Assembly (NCBI RefSeq): GCF_002902965.1
Contig: NZ_CP026107.1
Location: 806,001-870,000, forward strand
Length of the DNA stretch: 64,000 bases
Origin: Paraburkholderia hospita
GTDB lineage: Bacteria; Pseudomonadota; Gammaproteobacteria; Burkholderiales; Burkholderiaceae
Direction: 5' to 3'
In this document: positions 44,926 through 53,053 of the stretch, one piece after another
Numbering within the stretch: position 1 is the first letter of the stretch
Layout: the number at the start of each line of letters is the position of its first letter
Translations under genes and position numbers: made by a program
Notes under the pieces: generated by a model
Seen by the model: only the letters and a program-made list of their open reading frames with translations
Told to the model about the DNA's origin: nothing
The model's database searches: none

Positions 44926-46556
44926 GCCACCTCGCTGCGTCCGCCGTGCCGTCGGGCACGATCCTGATCGTCGACGATACGCCCGCCAATGTCGGCGTGG
45001 TCGTCGACAGTCTCGAGGCGCGCGGCATCCGCGTGCTGGTTGCGCTCGACGGCATCGAGGCGCTCGAACGCGCGGCGTTCGCGCAGCCCGATCTGATTCT
45101 GCTCGACGTGAAGATGCCCGGCATCGACGGCTTTGAAACCTGTCGCCGGCTCAAGCGCGATGAACGCACGCGCGATATCGCTGTGATCTTCATGACCTCG
45201 CTGACGGGCAACGAAGATCGCGTGGAAGGGTTTTCCTCGGGCGGTGTCGATTACGTGACCAAGCCGCTGCGCGTCGACGAAATGCTCGCGCGCGTCGGCG
45301 TGCATCTCGAACTGCGCGCGATGCACAAGCAACTCGTTGCGCAGAACCGGCAACTGCTGGCCGAAGTCGCCGTGCGCAAGGAAACGGAAGCGGCGCTCGA
45401 GCAGGTACGCGACGATCTCGAACGGCGCGTCGCGTTGCGCACGGAAGAACTGGCGCGCGCGAACGCGAACCTGCAGGCACAGATCGACGAACGCCGCCGC
45501 GCGGACGCGCGCTTGCAGGCAAGCGAGGCGCGCTTTCGCGCGATCGTCGAAACGAGCCCTGTGCCGTTGTGCATCACGTCGATGCCGGATGGACGCATCC
45601 TGTACACGAACGCGCCGCTGCGCGCGCTGTTCGGCATGGGCGAGAGCATGGCCCTGAACATCGCCAACATCGCGGACTTCTACGCGGACCCGGTCGAACG
45701 CGAGCGGCTGATCGGCCATCTGCGAACGGAAGGGAGTCTGCGCGATACCGAGGTCCGGTTCCGCCGTCCGGACGGCACGCAATTCTGGGCGATGGTGACC
45801 GCGCGCGTCGCCACCTACGATGACTCGCCCGCCATCTATGTGGGCCTGAACGACATTACCGGGCGCAAGCAGATGGAACAGGAACTGGTCGAATCGCGCG
45901 AGCAGCAACGCGAGCTTTCCGCCTACATGGAAGCGATCCGCGAAGAGGAGAGAAAGCGCATCGCGATGGAGATTCACGACGAACTCGGCCAGTTGTTGAC
46001 CGCGCTGAAGATGGACGTCTCGCTGTTGAAGATGCGTCTCGCGCACGACCCGGAATCGCTGAAAAAGGCCGACGACATGCGCGAACTGGTCGAAGGCACG
46101 ATCTGGATGGTGCGCAATGTTGCGAGCCACTTGCGGCCCGCCGCGCTCAACTTCGGGATCGTGTCGGCGCTCGAATGGCTCGTCGACGAATTCAACCGGC
46201 GCAACGCGATTCCCTGCGAACTGCGCATCGAAGGCGGTGAGCCCGCGCTGTCGGACGCACACGCAACGGCCGTGTTCCGCATCGTGCAGGCGTCGCTGAC
46301 CAACGTGGCGCGTCATGCGAACGCGACGCGTGTCCACGTGTCGCTGATTTCGACCGCGGACAAACTCGAACTGCATGTGCGCGACAACGGCTGCGGCTTC
46401 GACCTGCAGGCGGCGCACCGCGACTATTCGTATGGCCTGCTCGGCATGAACGAGCGCGCGCGGCTGATCGGCGCAACGCTGTCGATCGACAGCGCGCAGG
46501 GCGCCGGCACGACGGTTTCGATTCACATTCCGCTCGATGGCGGGCTCAAACTATGA
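44922..46556 (+). CDS. Receiver-PAS-histidine kinase (HisKA_3 type)
   Basis: A 544-residue cytoplasmic kinase. The receiver domain has D62 (LILLDVKMPGIDG) and VTKP, a coiled-coil linker runs about 135-200, and a PAS domain about 202-315 (FRAIVETSPVPLCITSM). A NarL-partner kinase domain has H352 in MEIHDELGQLLTALK and an ATPase part with DNGCGFD and YGLLGMNERARLIGA. The receiver can take phosphate from the hybrid kinase and the HisKA_3 part can pass it to the LuxR-type regulator that follows, overlapped by ATGA. Confidence 0.87.
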   Translation: MSHLAASAVPSGTILIVDDTPANVGVVVDSLEARGIRVLVALDGIEALERAAFAQPDLILLDVKMPGIDGFETCRRLKRDERTRDIAVIFMTSLTGNEDRVEGFSSGGVDYVTKPLRVDEMLARVGVHLELRAMHKQLVAQNRQLLAEVAVRKETEAALEQVRDDLERRVALRTEELARANANLQAQIDERRRADARLQASEARFRAIVETSPVPLCITSMPDGRILYTNAPLRALFGMGESMALNIANIADFYADPVERERLIGHLRTEGSLRDTEVRFRRPDGTQFWAMVTARVATYDDSPAIYVGLNDITGRKQMEQELVESREQQRELSAYMEAIREEERKRIAMEIHDELGQLLTALKMDVSLLKMRLAHDPESLKKADDMRELVEGTIWMVRNVASHLRPAALNFGIVSALEWLVDEFNRRNAIPCELRIEGGEPALSDAHATAVFRIVQASLTNVARHANATRVHVSLISTADKLELHVRDNGCGFDLQAAHRDYSYGLLGMNERARLIGATLSIDSAQGAGTTVSIHIPLDGGLKL

Positions 46557-47185
46557 TCAGGATACTCATTGCAGACGATCACGCGATCGTTCGCGGCGGA
46601 CTCAGGCAGATCATCGCGACGACGAGCGACATGATCGTCGCGGCGGAAGCGGCGCACGGCGCCGAAGTCGTCGACAAGCTGCGCAGTTGCGCGGTCGATC
46701 TGCTGTTGCTCGACATGACGATGCCGGGCATCAGCGGTGTCGATCTGATTCGCCGCGTGCGGGCCGAGCAGCCTGCGTTACCGGTGCTGGTGCTGAGCAT
46801 CCACGACGAGGCGCAGGTCGCGTCGCGCGCGCTGCGCGCCGGCGCGACGGGTTATCTGACGAAAGACAGCGATCCCGATGTCCTGCTCGCGGCGATCCGC
46901 AAGCTCGCAGACGGCGGGCGCTTTATCGATCCGAAGCTCGTCGATGCGATGGTCTTCGAAACACATCGCGGCGACATGCCGCCCCATGAAGTCCTGTCCG
47001 ATCGCGAGTTTCAGGTGCTGCAGATGCTGGCGGCGGGCAAGAGCATCAACGAAATCGCCGACACCTGCGCGCTCAGCGCAAAGACGATTAGTACACACAA
47101 GATGCGGCTGATGCAGAAACTCGGCCTCGCGAACAACGCCGAGGTGATCCGTTACGCGATCCGCCACGGACTGATCGTCGAATAG
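46553..47185 (+). CDS. LuxR/NarL-family response regulator
   Basis: A 210-residue regulator: receiver domain with phosphoacceptor D54 (LLLLDMTMPGISG), then a GerE-type helix-turn-helix (LSDREFQVLQMLAAGKSINE, ALSAKTISTHKMRLMQKLGL). It is the last of three coupled genes and the output of the relay. The target genes are not evident from the sequence. Confidence 0.9.
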   Translation: MIRILIADDHAIVRGGLRQIIATTSDMIVAAEAAHGAEVVDKLRSCAVDLLLLDMTMPGISGVDLIRRVRAEQPALPVLVLSIHDEAQVASRALRAGATGYLTKDSDPDVLLAAIRKLADGGRFIDPKLVDAMVFETHRGDMPPHEVLSDREFQVLQMLAAGKSINEIADTCALSAKTISTHKMRLMQKLGLANNAEVIRYAIRHGLIVE

Positions 47186-47359
47186 CCGCTAAAAAGCCGG
47201 TTTCGCATGTTCGGAGCGGTTGAAGGCTTAGAGTAAGTATTGCGTTTGCAATATGTCAGCGGGTTTGTCCGAATGTCGATGCCGCTATGCTCCGTGACAC
47301 GATCTGAGCAGGCGCGATATCGTGCGACCCGCACGTTCCCGTATCGGTCACTCGTACTT

Positions 47360-48235
47360 ATGCATCGCAGGCGTTTCCTTTTCGCCGCGGCAAGTGCTGC
47401 GGGCGCCTCGCTCGCAGCACGGTCCGCACCGGGCGAGCACTTCGAAATCATCTATCCACAGATCCGGCCGGGCAGGGATGTGCATGCCGCGTTTGCGCTC
47501 GCGACGCTCGATCTCGCGATGAAAGCGGCCAATGCGTCCTATTCGGCGCGGCAGATCGAACTCGTGATGGAGCGCGGCCGTGCGCTCGCCGAACTCGCAA
47601 ACGGCACGACCATCAATTTGCACTGGACCAGCATGGACGCGCAGGCCGAGCGCGGCCTGAACGTCGTACATATTCCGATTCATCGCGGGTTGATCGGGTA
47701 TCGGGTGTTTCTGATCCGACAGGACAGGCAGCCCGACTTCGACCGGATCGAAACACTCGACGATCTGCGTTCGATGACGGGTGTTCAAGGGCTTGGCTGG
47801 ATCGATACCGAGATCATGCGCAACGCGGGTCTCTCCGTGCAGACGACATCGAGTTACGAAACGATCTTCAAGATGGTCGAAGGCCGGCGCGTCGACTATT
47901 TTCCGCGCGGCGTGATCGAAGCGTACCCGGAGGTCGAGTCGCGCAAGGAGACCGAGCCGAGTCTCGCCGTCGAGAACCGTTTGCTGCTCGCGTATCGCTC
48001 GGATTTTCTGTTCTATGTGTCGCCGAATCAGGAGCGGCTCGCGGCGACGATCGCGCGAGGCTTCACGGCCGCCTGGCGTGATGGCTCGTATCTGAAGCTG
48101 TTTAACACGCATCCGTATATCCAGAACGCATTGAAACGCACGAATCTGGCGAGTCGGAAAATCATTCGTCTGGACAATCCGTTCCTGTCGGATGAAGACC
48201 GTGCGATTCCCGACATGTACTGGTTGCATCTTTAG
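47360..48235 (+). CDS. Periplasmic solute-binding-like protein
   Basis: About 291 residues. ATG 47360 begins an export signal (MHRRRFLFAAASAAGASLAA). The rest resembles family 3 amino-acid-binding folds (FFYVSPNQERL is close to typical endings; YSARQIELVMERGRALAELA near the start). No permease or ATPase is adjacent. It follows the three phosphorelay genes by about 175 nt, so it could be an accessory ligand-binding protein for the sensor; that is inference. Confidence 0.7.
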   Translation: MHRRRFLFAAASAAGASLAARSAPGEHFEIIYPQIRPGRDVHAAFALATLDLAMKAANASYSARQIELVMERGRALAELANGTTINLHWTSMDAQAERGLNVVHIPIHRGLIGYRVFLIRQDRQPDFDRIETLDDLRSMTGVQGLGWIDTEIMRNAGLSVQTTSSYETIFKMVEGRRVDYFPRGVIEAYPEVESRKETEPSLAVENRLLLAYRSDFLFYVSPNQERLAATIARGFTAAWRDGSYLKLFNTHPYIQNALKRTNLASRKIIRLDNPFLSDEDRAIPDMYWLHL

Positions 48236-48365
48236 CGCGCCGCTGAAACGTAATCAGCCATGATTTGTATCAACATTTGGGAAATTAACGTTAAAAACTA
48301 GGGTAACTACCTACTAAAGACCATTTAATGATTGTCAAATGATGTGTTTAGAATGACGCTTCAAA

Positions 48366-48380
48366 TTGTGCTTCGCACAA
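48366..48380. promoter_or_regulatory. Palindrome upstream of phasin gene
   Basis: TTGTGC-TTC-GCACAA, a perfect 6-bp-arm palindrome 102 nt before the phasin start. PHB regulators (PhaR/PhbF) bind TGC/GCA-containing palindromes near phasin genes, so it is a candidate site. Confidence 0.4.
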
Positions 48381-48481
48381 ACAAACGTTTATTGCGAACA
48401 CACATGCTATTCGCATGAAACAGCGCGGCCCCGCTGTGCATGTGGCATGGATCTCATTAGTAAGACTAACGGAGTCGCGTC

Positions 48482-49009
48482 ATGAACACACGGAATTCCG
48501 TAGGTGTCATTTCGGCGTGGGAGCCCGGCATGTCCGCTCTCCACGCTTGGGCCAATCCCTTCGTTCGCGAAGTGCAATCCATCGTCGCGCTGAATCTGCA
48601 GACGATTAGCCAGTTGAACGGCGAGGCGCTGAAAACCATGAGCATGGTCAGCAACGCTCGCACGCTGGACGCATGGGCCGCAATCCAATGGAGTGCGGTC
48701 AATAACGGCATGTCGCTATTCGCGGACTACGGCCAGGAACTGGGCCGTATCGTTTCGCAGCTCAATGTAGCGCTTCAGGAAGTCGGACAAACACAAGCGA
48801 AAAAGAACGACATCCATCTGCGCTGCGCCGTCGATGCATTCCAGAGCCGCACGCAAGCGGCAGCATCCGCCATGACGTCGGCTGTCGCGACGGCGCTTTC
48901 CACTGCGCCGACGCCCGAAGCGCTCGCGCAACAGCAAGCCGAAGAGGCGATCGCGCGCGCCGCGCATACTGAGCCCGACACGCGTCCCCACAAAGCGGTT
49001 GTCGATTAA
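48482..49009 (+). CDS. Phasin-family PHB granule-associated protein
   Basis: A 175-residue phasin (PhaP-like). The amphipathic helical part VREVQSIVALNLQTISQLNG and SLFADYGQELGRIVSQLNVA and an Ala-rich tail are typical. Such proteins coat polyhydroxybutyrate granules. An acggag site precedes the ATG. It is followed by the acetoacetyl-CoA reductase, a PHB-synthesis enzyme. Confidence 0.85.
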   Translation: MNTRNSVGVISAWEPGMSALHAWANPFVREVQSIVALNLQTISQLNGEALKTMSMVSNARTLDAWAAIQWSAVNNGMSLFADYGQELGRIVSQLNVALQEVGQTQAKKNDIHLRCAVDAFQSRTQAAASAMTSAVATALSTAPTPEALAQQQAEEAIARAAHTEPDTRPHKAVVD

Positions 49010-49197
49010 TCACCTAAGCACAGGCATACGCCGAACCATCTACCGACACGCGACGTCGCAGTGACTCGCGAAACGCGCGCGCCGCAGTGAGCGGCGCCAT
49101 AAAGGATCAGTCGGGGAGACCAGTCAACGGCTGTATCTGCGAACCAGCCGGTTGACGATCGGGAAGCTTCGCAATGAACGACTGACAGGTGTAAAGG

Positions 49198-49941
49198 ATG
49201 ACTAATCGAATTGCTGTGGTAACGGGCGGTATGGGTGGTCTGGGCGAGGCTATCAGTGTCCGTTTGCACGATGCCGGCTATCGCGTGGTCGTGACGTGCT
49301 CGCCCGGCAACACGTGCTCGGACGAATGGCTTGCCGCGATGGAAGCCTCAGGCCGCGTGTTCTACGCGTATTCCGTCGACGTCGCCGACTACGACTCGTG
49401 TTACGCGGGCGTGGCGAAGATCACGGCGGAGATCGGTCCCGTCGACATCCTCGTGAACAATGCGGGCATCACGCGCGACATGACGCTGCGCAAGCTCGAC
49501 AAGGTGAACTGGGACGCCGTCATGCGCACGAATCTCGATTCCGTCTTCAACATGACGAAGCCGGTGTGCGAAATGATGATGGAGCGCGGTTGGGGACGGG
49601 TGATCAATATCTCGTCGGTGAATGGCTCGAAGGGATCGGTTGGGCAGACCAACTATGCGGCGGCGAAGGCGGGCATGCACGGCTTCACGAAGGCGCTCGC
49701 GCTCGAAGTGGCGCGCAAGGGCGTGACCGTCAACACGATTTCGCCTGGTTATCTCGCCACGAAGATGGTCACGGCGATCCCGCAGGAAATCCTCGATACG
49801 AAGATCCTGCCGCAGATTCCCGTCGGCCGCCTGGGCAAGCCCGAAGAAGTGGCCGCGCTGGTCGCGTTCCTTTGCTCGGACGATGCGGGTTTCATTACGG
49901 GCGCGAACCTGGCCGTGAACGGCGGCCAGCATATGAACTGA
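49198..49941 (+). CDS. phaB: Acetoacetyl-CoA reductase
   Basis: A 247-residue short-chain dehydrogenase that reduces acetoacetyl-CoA to (R)-3-hydroxybutyryl-CoA in PHB synthesis. The NADPH motif TGGMGGLGEAI, NNAG, and the catalytic S140, Y153 and K157 (SSVNGSKG, NYAAAK) are present, and the sequence closely follows the PhaB type. It follows the phasin gene; phaC and phaA are not in the window. Confidence 0.9.
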   Translation: MTNRIAVVTGGMGGLGEAISVRLHDAGYRVVVTCSPGNTCSDEWLAAMEASGRVFYAYSVDVADYDSCYAGVAKITAEIGPVDILVNNAGITRDMTLRKLDKVNWDAVMRTNLDSVFNMTKPVCEMMMERGWGRVINISSVNGSKGSVGQTNYAAAKAGMHGFTKALALEVARKGVTVNTISPGYLATKMVTAIPQEILDTKILPQIPVGRLGKPEEVAALVAFLCSDDAGFITGANLAVNGGQHMN

Positions 49942-50010
49942 TTCTGTATCGACAAAAACAGGGTCCACGCAGTCCAGAGAAAGCGGAAAGGGCCCGACAA
50001 GGAAGAAGTG

Positions 50011-50187
50011 GTGGAGACAAAACAACAGCTTTATCAATGCCGGTGCACGAACCAGATCGTCGTCGTGAACCGGACTTTTGGGCCGCGTACGCCTGCGGAT
50101 CGCGATGCGGGTCGATACCGCGAACTGGTTTTCGAGCAGTGCATCAACGCAGGCAATTGTCCGAAGGCCGGACAATGCCCGCTCTGA
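50011..50187 (+). CDS. Small cysteine-rich protein, 58 residues
   Basis: GTG 50011 has an aagga site seven nt upstream. The 58 residues have five cysteines: C10 and C12 (CRC), C44, C50 and C56 in CINAGNCPKAGQC. The spacing suggests a small metal-binding fold, such as a zinc ribbon or iron-sulfur site, but no known family is recognised. It lies 69 nt after phaB on the same strand. Confidence 0.55.
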   Translation: METKQQLYQCRCTNQIVVVNRTFGPRTPADRDAGRYRELVFEQCINAGNCPKAGQCPL

Positions 50188-50232
50188 AAACATGGTGCGA
50201 CGCTGCAGGCGTAGTTGTCACAGGGGATGGCA

Positions 50233-50391
50233 ATGAACGAAACATGGATTGTGACTGTTCTTGGAGGATCCGTGCTGTTGATTGCGTTGCTGTCGGTGGT
50301 GCAGCACTACCGTCGCGAGCGATCGCGCGCGGAATTGCTGAAGAATCTCGATCACCATAGCTGGTGCCGCTTCTCGCGCGCGAGACGCTGA
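50233..50391 (+). CDS. Small single-pass membrane protein, 52 residues
   Basis: ATG 50233 has an agggga site six nt upstream. The product has one membrane helix (WIVTVLGGSVLLIALLSVV) and a basic, arginine-rich tail (HYRRERSRAELLKNL, FSRARR). Orientation is probably tail-inside. No family recognised. It lies 45 nt after the cysteine-rich protein gene. Confidence 0.55.
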   Translation: MNETWIVTVLGGSVLLIALLSVVQHYRRERSRAELLKNLDHHSWCRFSRARR

Positions 50392-50425
50392 CTTCCAGCA
50401 ACTGCCGCGCGGAGCATCGCGCGGC

Positions 50426-51685
50426 TTACGCTTCTGCCATGCTGATCGTGCGCGCGACGTCGACGACGGCAAGACGTATCGCGTCGATCAAGGCGCGCGC
50501 GGCCGGGGACGGTGTCCCCGCGCCGCGCATCGTGAGGCCGATATCGCGCCGCGTGTTGTGCAGCTTCACGTCGAGCACGACCAGTTCACCCGATTGACAC
50601 TCGTAGTGCAATTGCTGCGCGGACAGTGCCGCGAGCATGTCCGTGCCGAGCAGCAGGCCGCGAATCACCGCGAGGTCGGCCGTTTCGACGGACGGCATCG
50701 GCGGCTTGAGTTTGATCCGCTTGAATTGCGCTTCGAACAGCCCGCGTGCGGGCGCGTGGCTGCGCGGCACGATCCATTGCACGTTCTGCAGGTCGGCGAG
50801 CGTCAGGCCGCGCGCGTTCGCCAGCGGATGCGCGCGACGCGCCAGCACGACCATTTCATCCGACATCAAACGCTCGTTCAACAGCCCGCTCGATGCATCG
50901 TTCTCGCGCAGCGCGCCGAGAATGAAATCGATGTCGCCCGCACGTAGTCCCGCGACCAGCGTTTCGTACGCGCTTTCGTCGGTGATGATGCGCACGCCGG
51001 GATGCTTCGCGCTCATGCTTGCGATCGCTTTCGGCAGGATCAGCGTGCGTCCGAGCGGCAGCGCGCCCACCGTCACCGCACCCTGAATGTAGCCGTGCAA
51101 CGCGGCGATATCGTCGGGTACGTGGCGCAACTCGTTCAGCGCGCGGCGCACGTGCAGCAGGAACGTTTCGCCTTCATCGGTCAACAGGATGCCGCGCGGA
51201 TTGCGATGGAACAGTTGCAGTCCCGAGCCGCTTTCGAGCACGCGGATTGCGGTGCTCACGGCCGGCTGACTGATGCCGAACGCCTTTGCCGCGCTCGGCA
51301 TATGCCGATGACGCGCGAGCGCAGCGAACAGTTGCAGCCGCCGCGTATTGAGCAGATAAGCGGGCAACGAACCTTCCGCAGCAGGACGGCGGCGCGCCTG
51401 ACGCGCGGCGCACCATTGCGCGAGTTCTTCGAGTTCCGTGAAAAGCCGCTCACAGCGATGCAGCACGGCGCGGCCGACGGGTGTCGGCAGCATGCCCGAA
51501 GGCTTGCGGTCGAACAGCGGTTCGCCAAGCGCTGCTTCGAGTTCCTGCACCGAGCGCGTTACGGCCGATTGCGCGCGAAACAGCGCGGAAGCCGCGCGCG
51601 TTGCACTGCCCGTATCCGCGACGAGTTTGAAGGCGCGCAATTGCGCGATGTTGAGAAGATCGTTGCTGCTCACGGAATGGGCCAC
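50426..51685 (-). CDS. LysR-family regulator with two HTH domains
   Basis: A 419-residue LysR protein, about 110 longer than usual. Two LysR-type HTH regions are visible: residues about 11-70 (AQLRAFKLVADTGSATRAAS, LFDRKP) and about 111-170 (RRLQLFAALARHRHMPSAAK, QLFHRNPRG). The effector domain follows from about 195. It is next to a GntR regulator, an aromatic-acid transporter and the stub of an extradiol dioxygenase gene, so it may once have controlled protocatechuate or gallate use. Confidence 0.85.
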   Translation of the reverse strand: MAHSVSSNDLLNIAQLRAFKLVADTGSATRAASALFRAQSAVTRSVQELEAALGEPLFDRKPSGMLPTPVGRAVLHRCERLFTELEELAQWCAARQARRRPAAEGSLPAYLLNTRRLQLFAALARHRHMPSAAKAFGISQPAVSTAIRVLESGSGLQLFHRNPRGILLTDEGETFLLHVRRALNELRHVPDDIAALHGYIQGAVTVGALPLGRTLILPKAIASMSAKHPGVRIITDESAYETLVAGLRAGDIDFILGALRENDASSGLLNERLMSDEMVVLARRAHPLANARGLTLADLQNVQWIVPRSHAPARGLFEAQFKRIKLKPPMPSVETADLAVIRGLLLGTDMLAALSAQQLHYECQSGELVVLDVKLHNTRRDIGLTMRGAGTPSPAARALIDAIRLAVVDVARTISMAEA

Positions 51686-51713
51686 AAAAAAGTACTAAAA
51701 GCCGCAATCGCCA

Positions 51714-52415
51714 TCATGCCGCGCCCGCGATCAGATGCAGCGTGGGCAACGACAGATTGAGGCTTTCTTTCGATATATGCGTGTGTTCCTTCATGAGCGC
51801 GTCGACGCGCGCGCCTTCGCCGTTGACGAGCGCATTGACGATCGCATGATGCTGCCGGTGCGCATACATGAGCATCGCGAACTGGCGGTCTCGCGCCGAT
51901 TCGTCGAACGCAATGGTTGATGGCGCGACGAACGGAATCTTGTCGTTCAGGCTCAATGCGGCGCTGACTGCGGCGTTCTGCGCGGCGTCGACGATCAGCG
52001 CATGGAAGCGGCCGTTCATCGCTGCATAGCGCACGTCGTCGCCATGCTTCAACGCGCCTGCATTGAAAATCTCATCGCCTTCGCGCAGACAGGCATCCAG
52101 CGACGCGGCCAGCGCCGTCGATACGCCACTCTCCGCAACCATCCGCGCAGCGAGACCTTCGAGCACGCCGCGCACGTCGATTGCATTCAGCACGTCGCGC
52201 ACGCTGAAGCGCCGCACCACGAAACCACGTGCGCCCGAGCGTTCGAGCAGCGCTTCGCTTGCCAATACACTCAACGCATAGCGCAGCGGCGTGCGGGATA
52301 CGCCGAGCCATTGCGCGAGTTGCGCCTCGACGAGACGCTGGCCGGGCGCCAGTTCGCCCGCGAGGATCTTTTCTCGCAGCGTTTGAACAATCGCTTGCTG
52401 GGTTGTCTCGTTCAT
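51714..52415 (-). CDS. GntR-family regulator, FCD type
   Basis: A 233-residue regulator: an N-terminal winged HTH (QTLREKILAGELAPGQRLVE, QLAQWLGVSRTPLRYALSVL) and an FCD effector domain with RGVLEGLAARM, GRFHALIVDAA and HRQHHAIVNAL supplying metal-binding histidines. It probably controls adjacent aromatic or organic-acid genes. The upstream frame ends in ATGA at its start. Confidence 0.88.
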   Translation of the reverse strand: MNETTQQAIVQTLREKILAGELAPGQRLVEAQLAQWLGVSRTPLRYALSVLASEALLERSGARGFVVRRFSVRDVLNAIDVRGVLEGLAARMVAESGVSTALAASLDACLREGDEIFNAGALKHGDDVRYAAMNGRFHALIVDAAQNAAVSAALSLNDKIPFVAPSTIAFDESARDRQFAMLMYAHRQHHAIVNALVNGEGARVDALMKEHTHISKESLNLSLPTLHLIAGAA

Positions 52416-52870
52416 GTGTTTCTACTCATCGGCTGGTCAGTATAACGGCGCTCATGATCGCGCAACAACGCCTTCACAACGCATTGCGACTTGATTCGCT
52501 TGCCATCTGTTCTGTTTATCGGCGTGTACGTCTGCCCGTAGCGAAGCGAACGGGGCCATTCACGATTCGGGATACCACAGAGCTTGATCTGTCGGGCAAT
52601 CGAGCCGGGTTCGACTTGCTCGCACATCGCGTTCAGCCTTGTCTTACCGAATCTGACTGGCCTTTCATGTGGTTTACCCGCACTACCGGGAATGGATGCC
52701 GTTTCTATATCTTTGTATCCCAAGATAGCCGCAAGTCCAAGAAGTACGAAGACCGCGGTCCATCCGACTGGCGCGCGAGCGCTGCGCAGCGTGAAGTAAC
52801 GGAAGACATCGAAATGGCAAGGATTATGGGTGGTATCGGAACGTCGAACGTGCCGACTGTGACGACACAA
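52412..52870 (-). CDS. Possible membrane-anchored protein of atypical composition
   Basis: A 152-codon frame, start uncertain (TTG only). It has one hydrophobic helix (VGWTAVFVLLGLAAILGY) and a C-terminal half with three cysteines. Codon use is less G/C at third positions than in neighbouring genes. It ends with ATGA overlapping the GntR start, which could mean coupling. No family recognised, and it may not be a gene. Confidence 0.35.
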   Translation of the reverse strand: MCRHSRHVRRSDTTHNPCHFDVFRYFTLRSARAPVGWTAVFVLLGLAAILGYKDIETASIPGSAGKPHERPVRFGKTRLNAMCEQVEPGSIARQIKLCGIPNREWPRSLRYGQTYTPINRTDGKRIKSQCVVKALLRDHERRYTDQPMSRNT

Positions 52871-52948
52871 ATCCCGGCATGTACCGGCATGCGAGGCGAA
52901 ACACGCGAAGCATTCCTTATGACGCGCCGGGTACCTGAAGCGTTATAG
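52814..52948 (+). pseudogene. 5' remnant of a class III extradiol dioxygenase gene (LigB/gallate type)
   Basis: ATG 52814 follows a ggaaga site and encodes MARIMGGIGTSNVPT, which closely matches the start of protocatechuate 4,5-dioxygenase beta and gallate dioxygenases (M-A-R-I-x-G-G-I-x-x-S-H-x-P). Residue 12, an iron-binding histidine in LigB, is asparagine here. The match ends after about 15 residues and the frame stops at 44 codons instead of about 280-420. The neighbouring aromatic-acid transporter and regulators support a decayed meta-cleavage locus. Judged by eye only. Confidence 0.55.
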
Positions 52949-53006
52949 CGAACGACACCTCTAACTCTTCCGTAGTCGCTTTTCTCCTTCGATACAACAA
53001 GACCCC

Positions 53007-53042
53007 AGGTTCGACAGAAGCCCGGGGCGGGGAACCTTTTTT
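53007..53042 (+). terminator. Terminator-like hairpin in the MFS leader
   Basis: Arms AGGTTC (53007-53012) and GAACCT (53032-53037), with an inner CCCGGGG, run into TTTTTT. It stands 11 nt before the MFS start, after the dioxygenase remnant, so it is either that gene's old terminator or an attenuator. Confidence 0.6.
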
Positions 53043-53053
53043 CGGAGACATTT

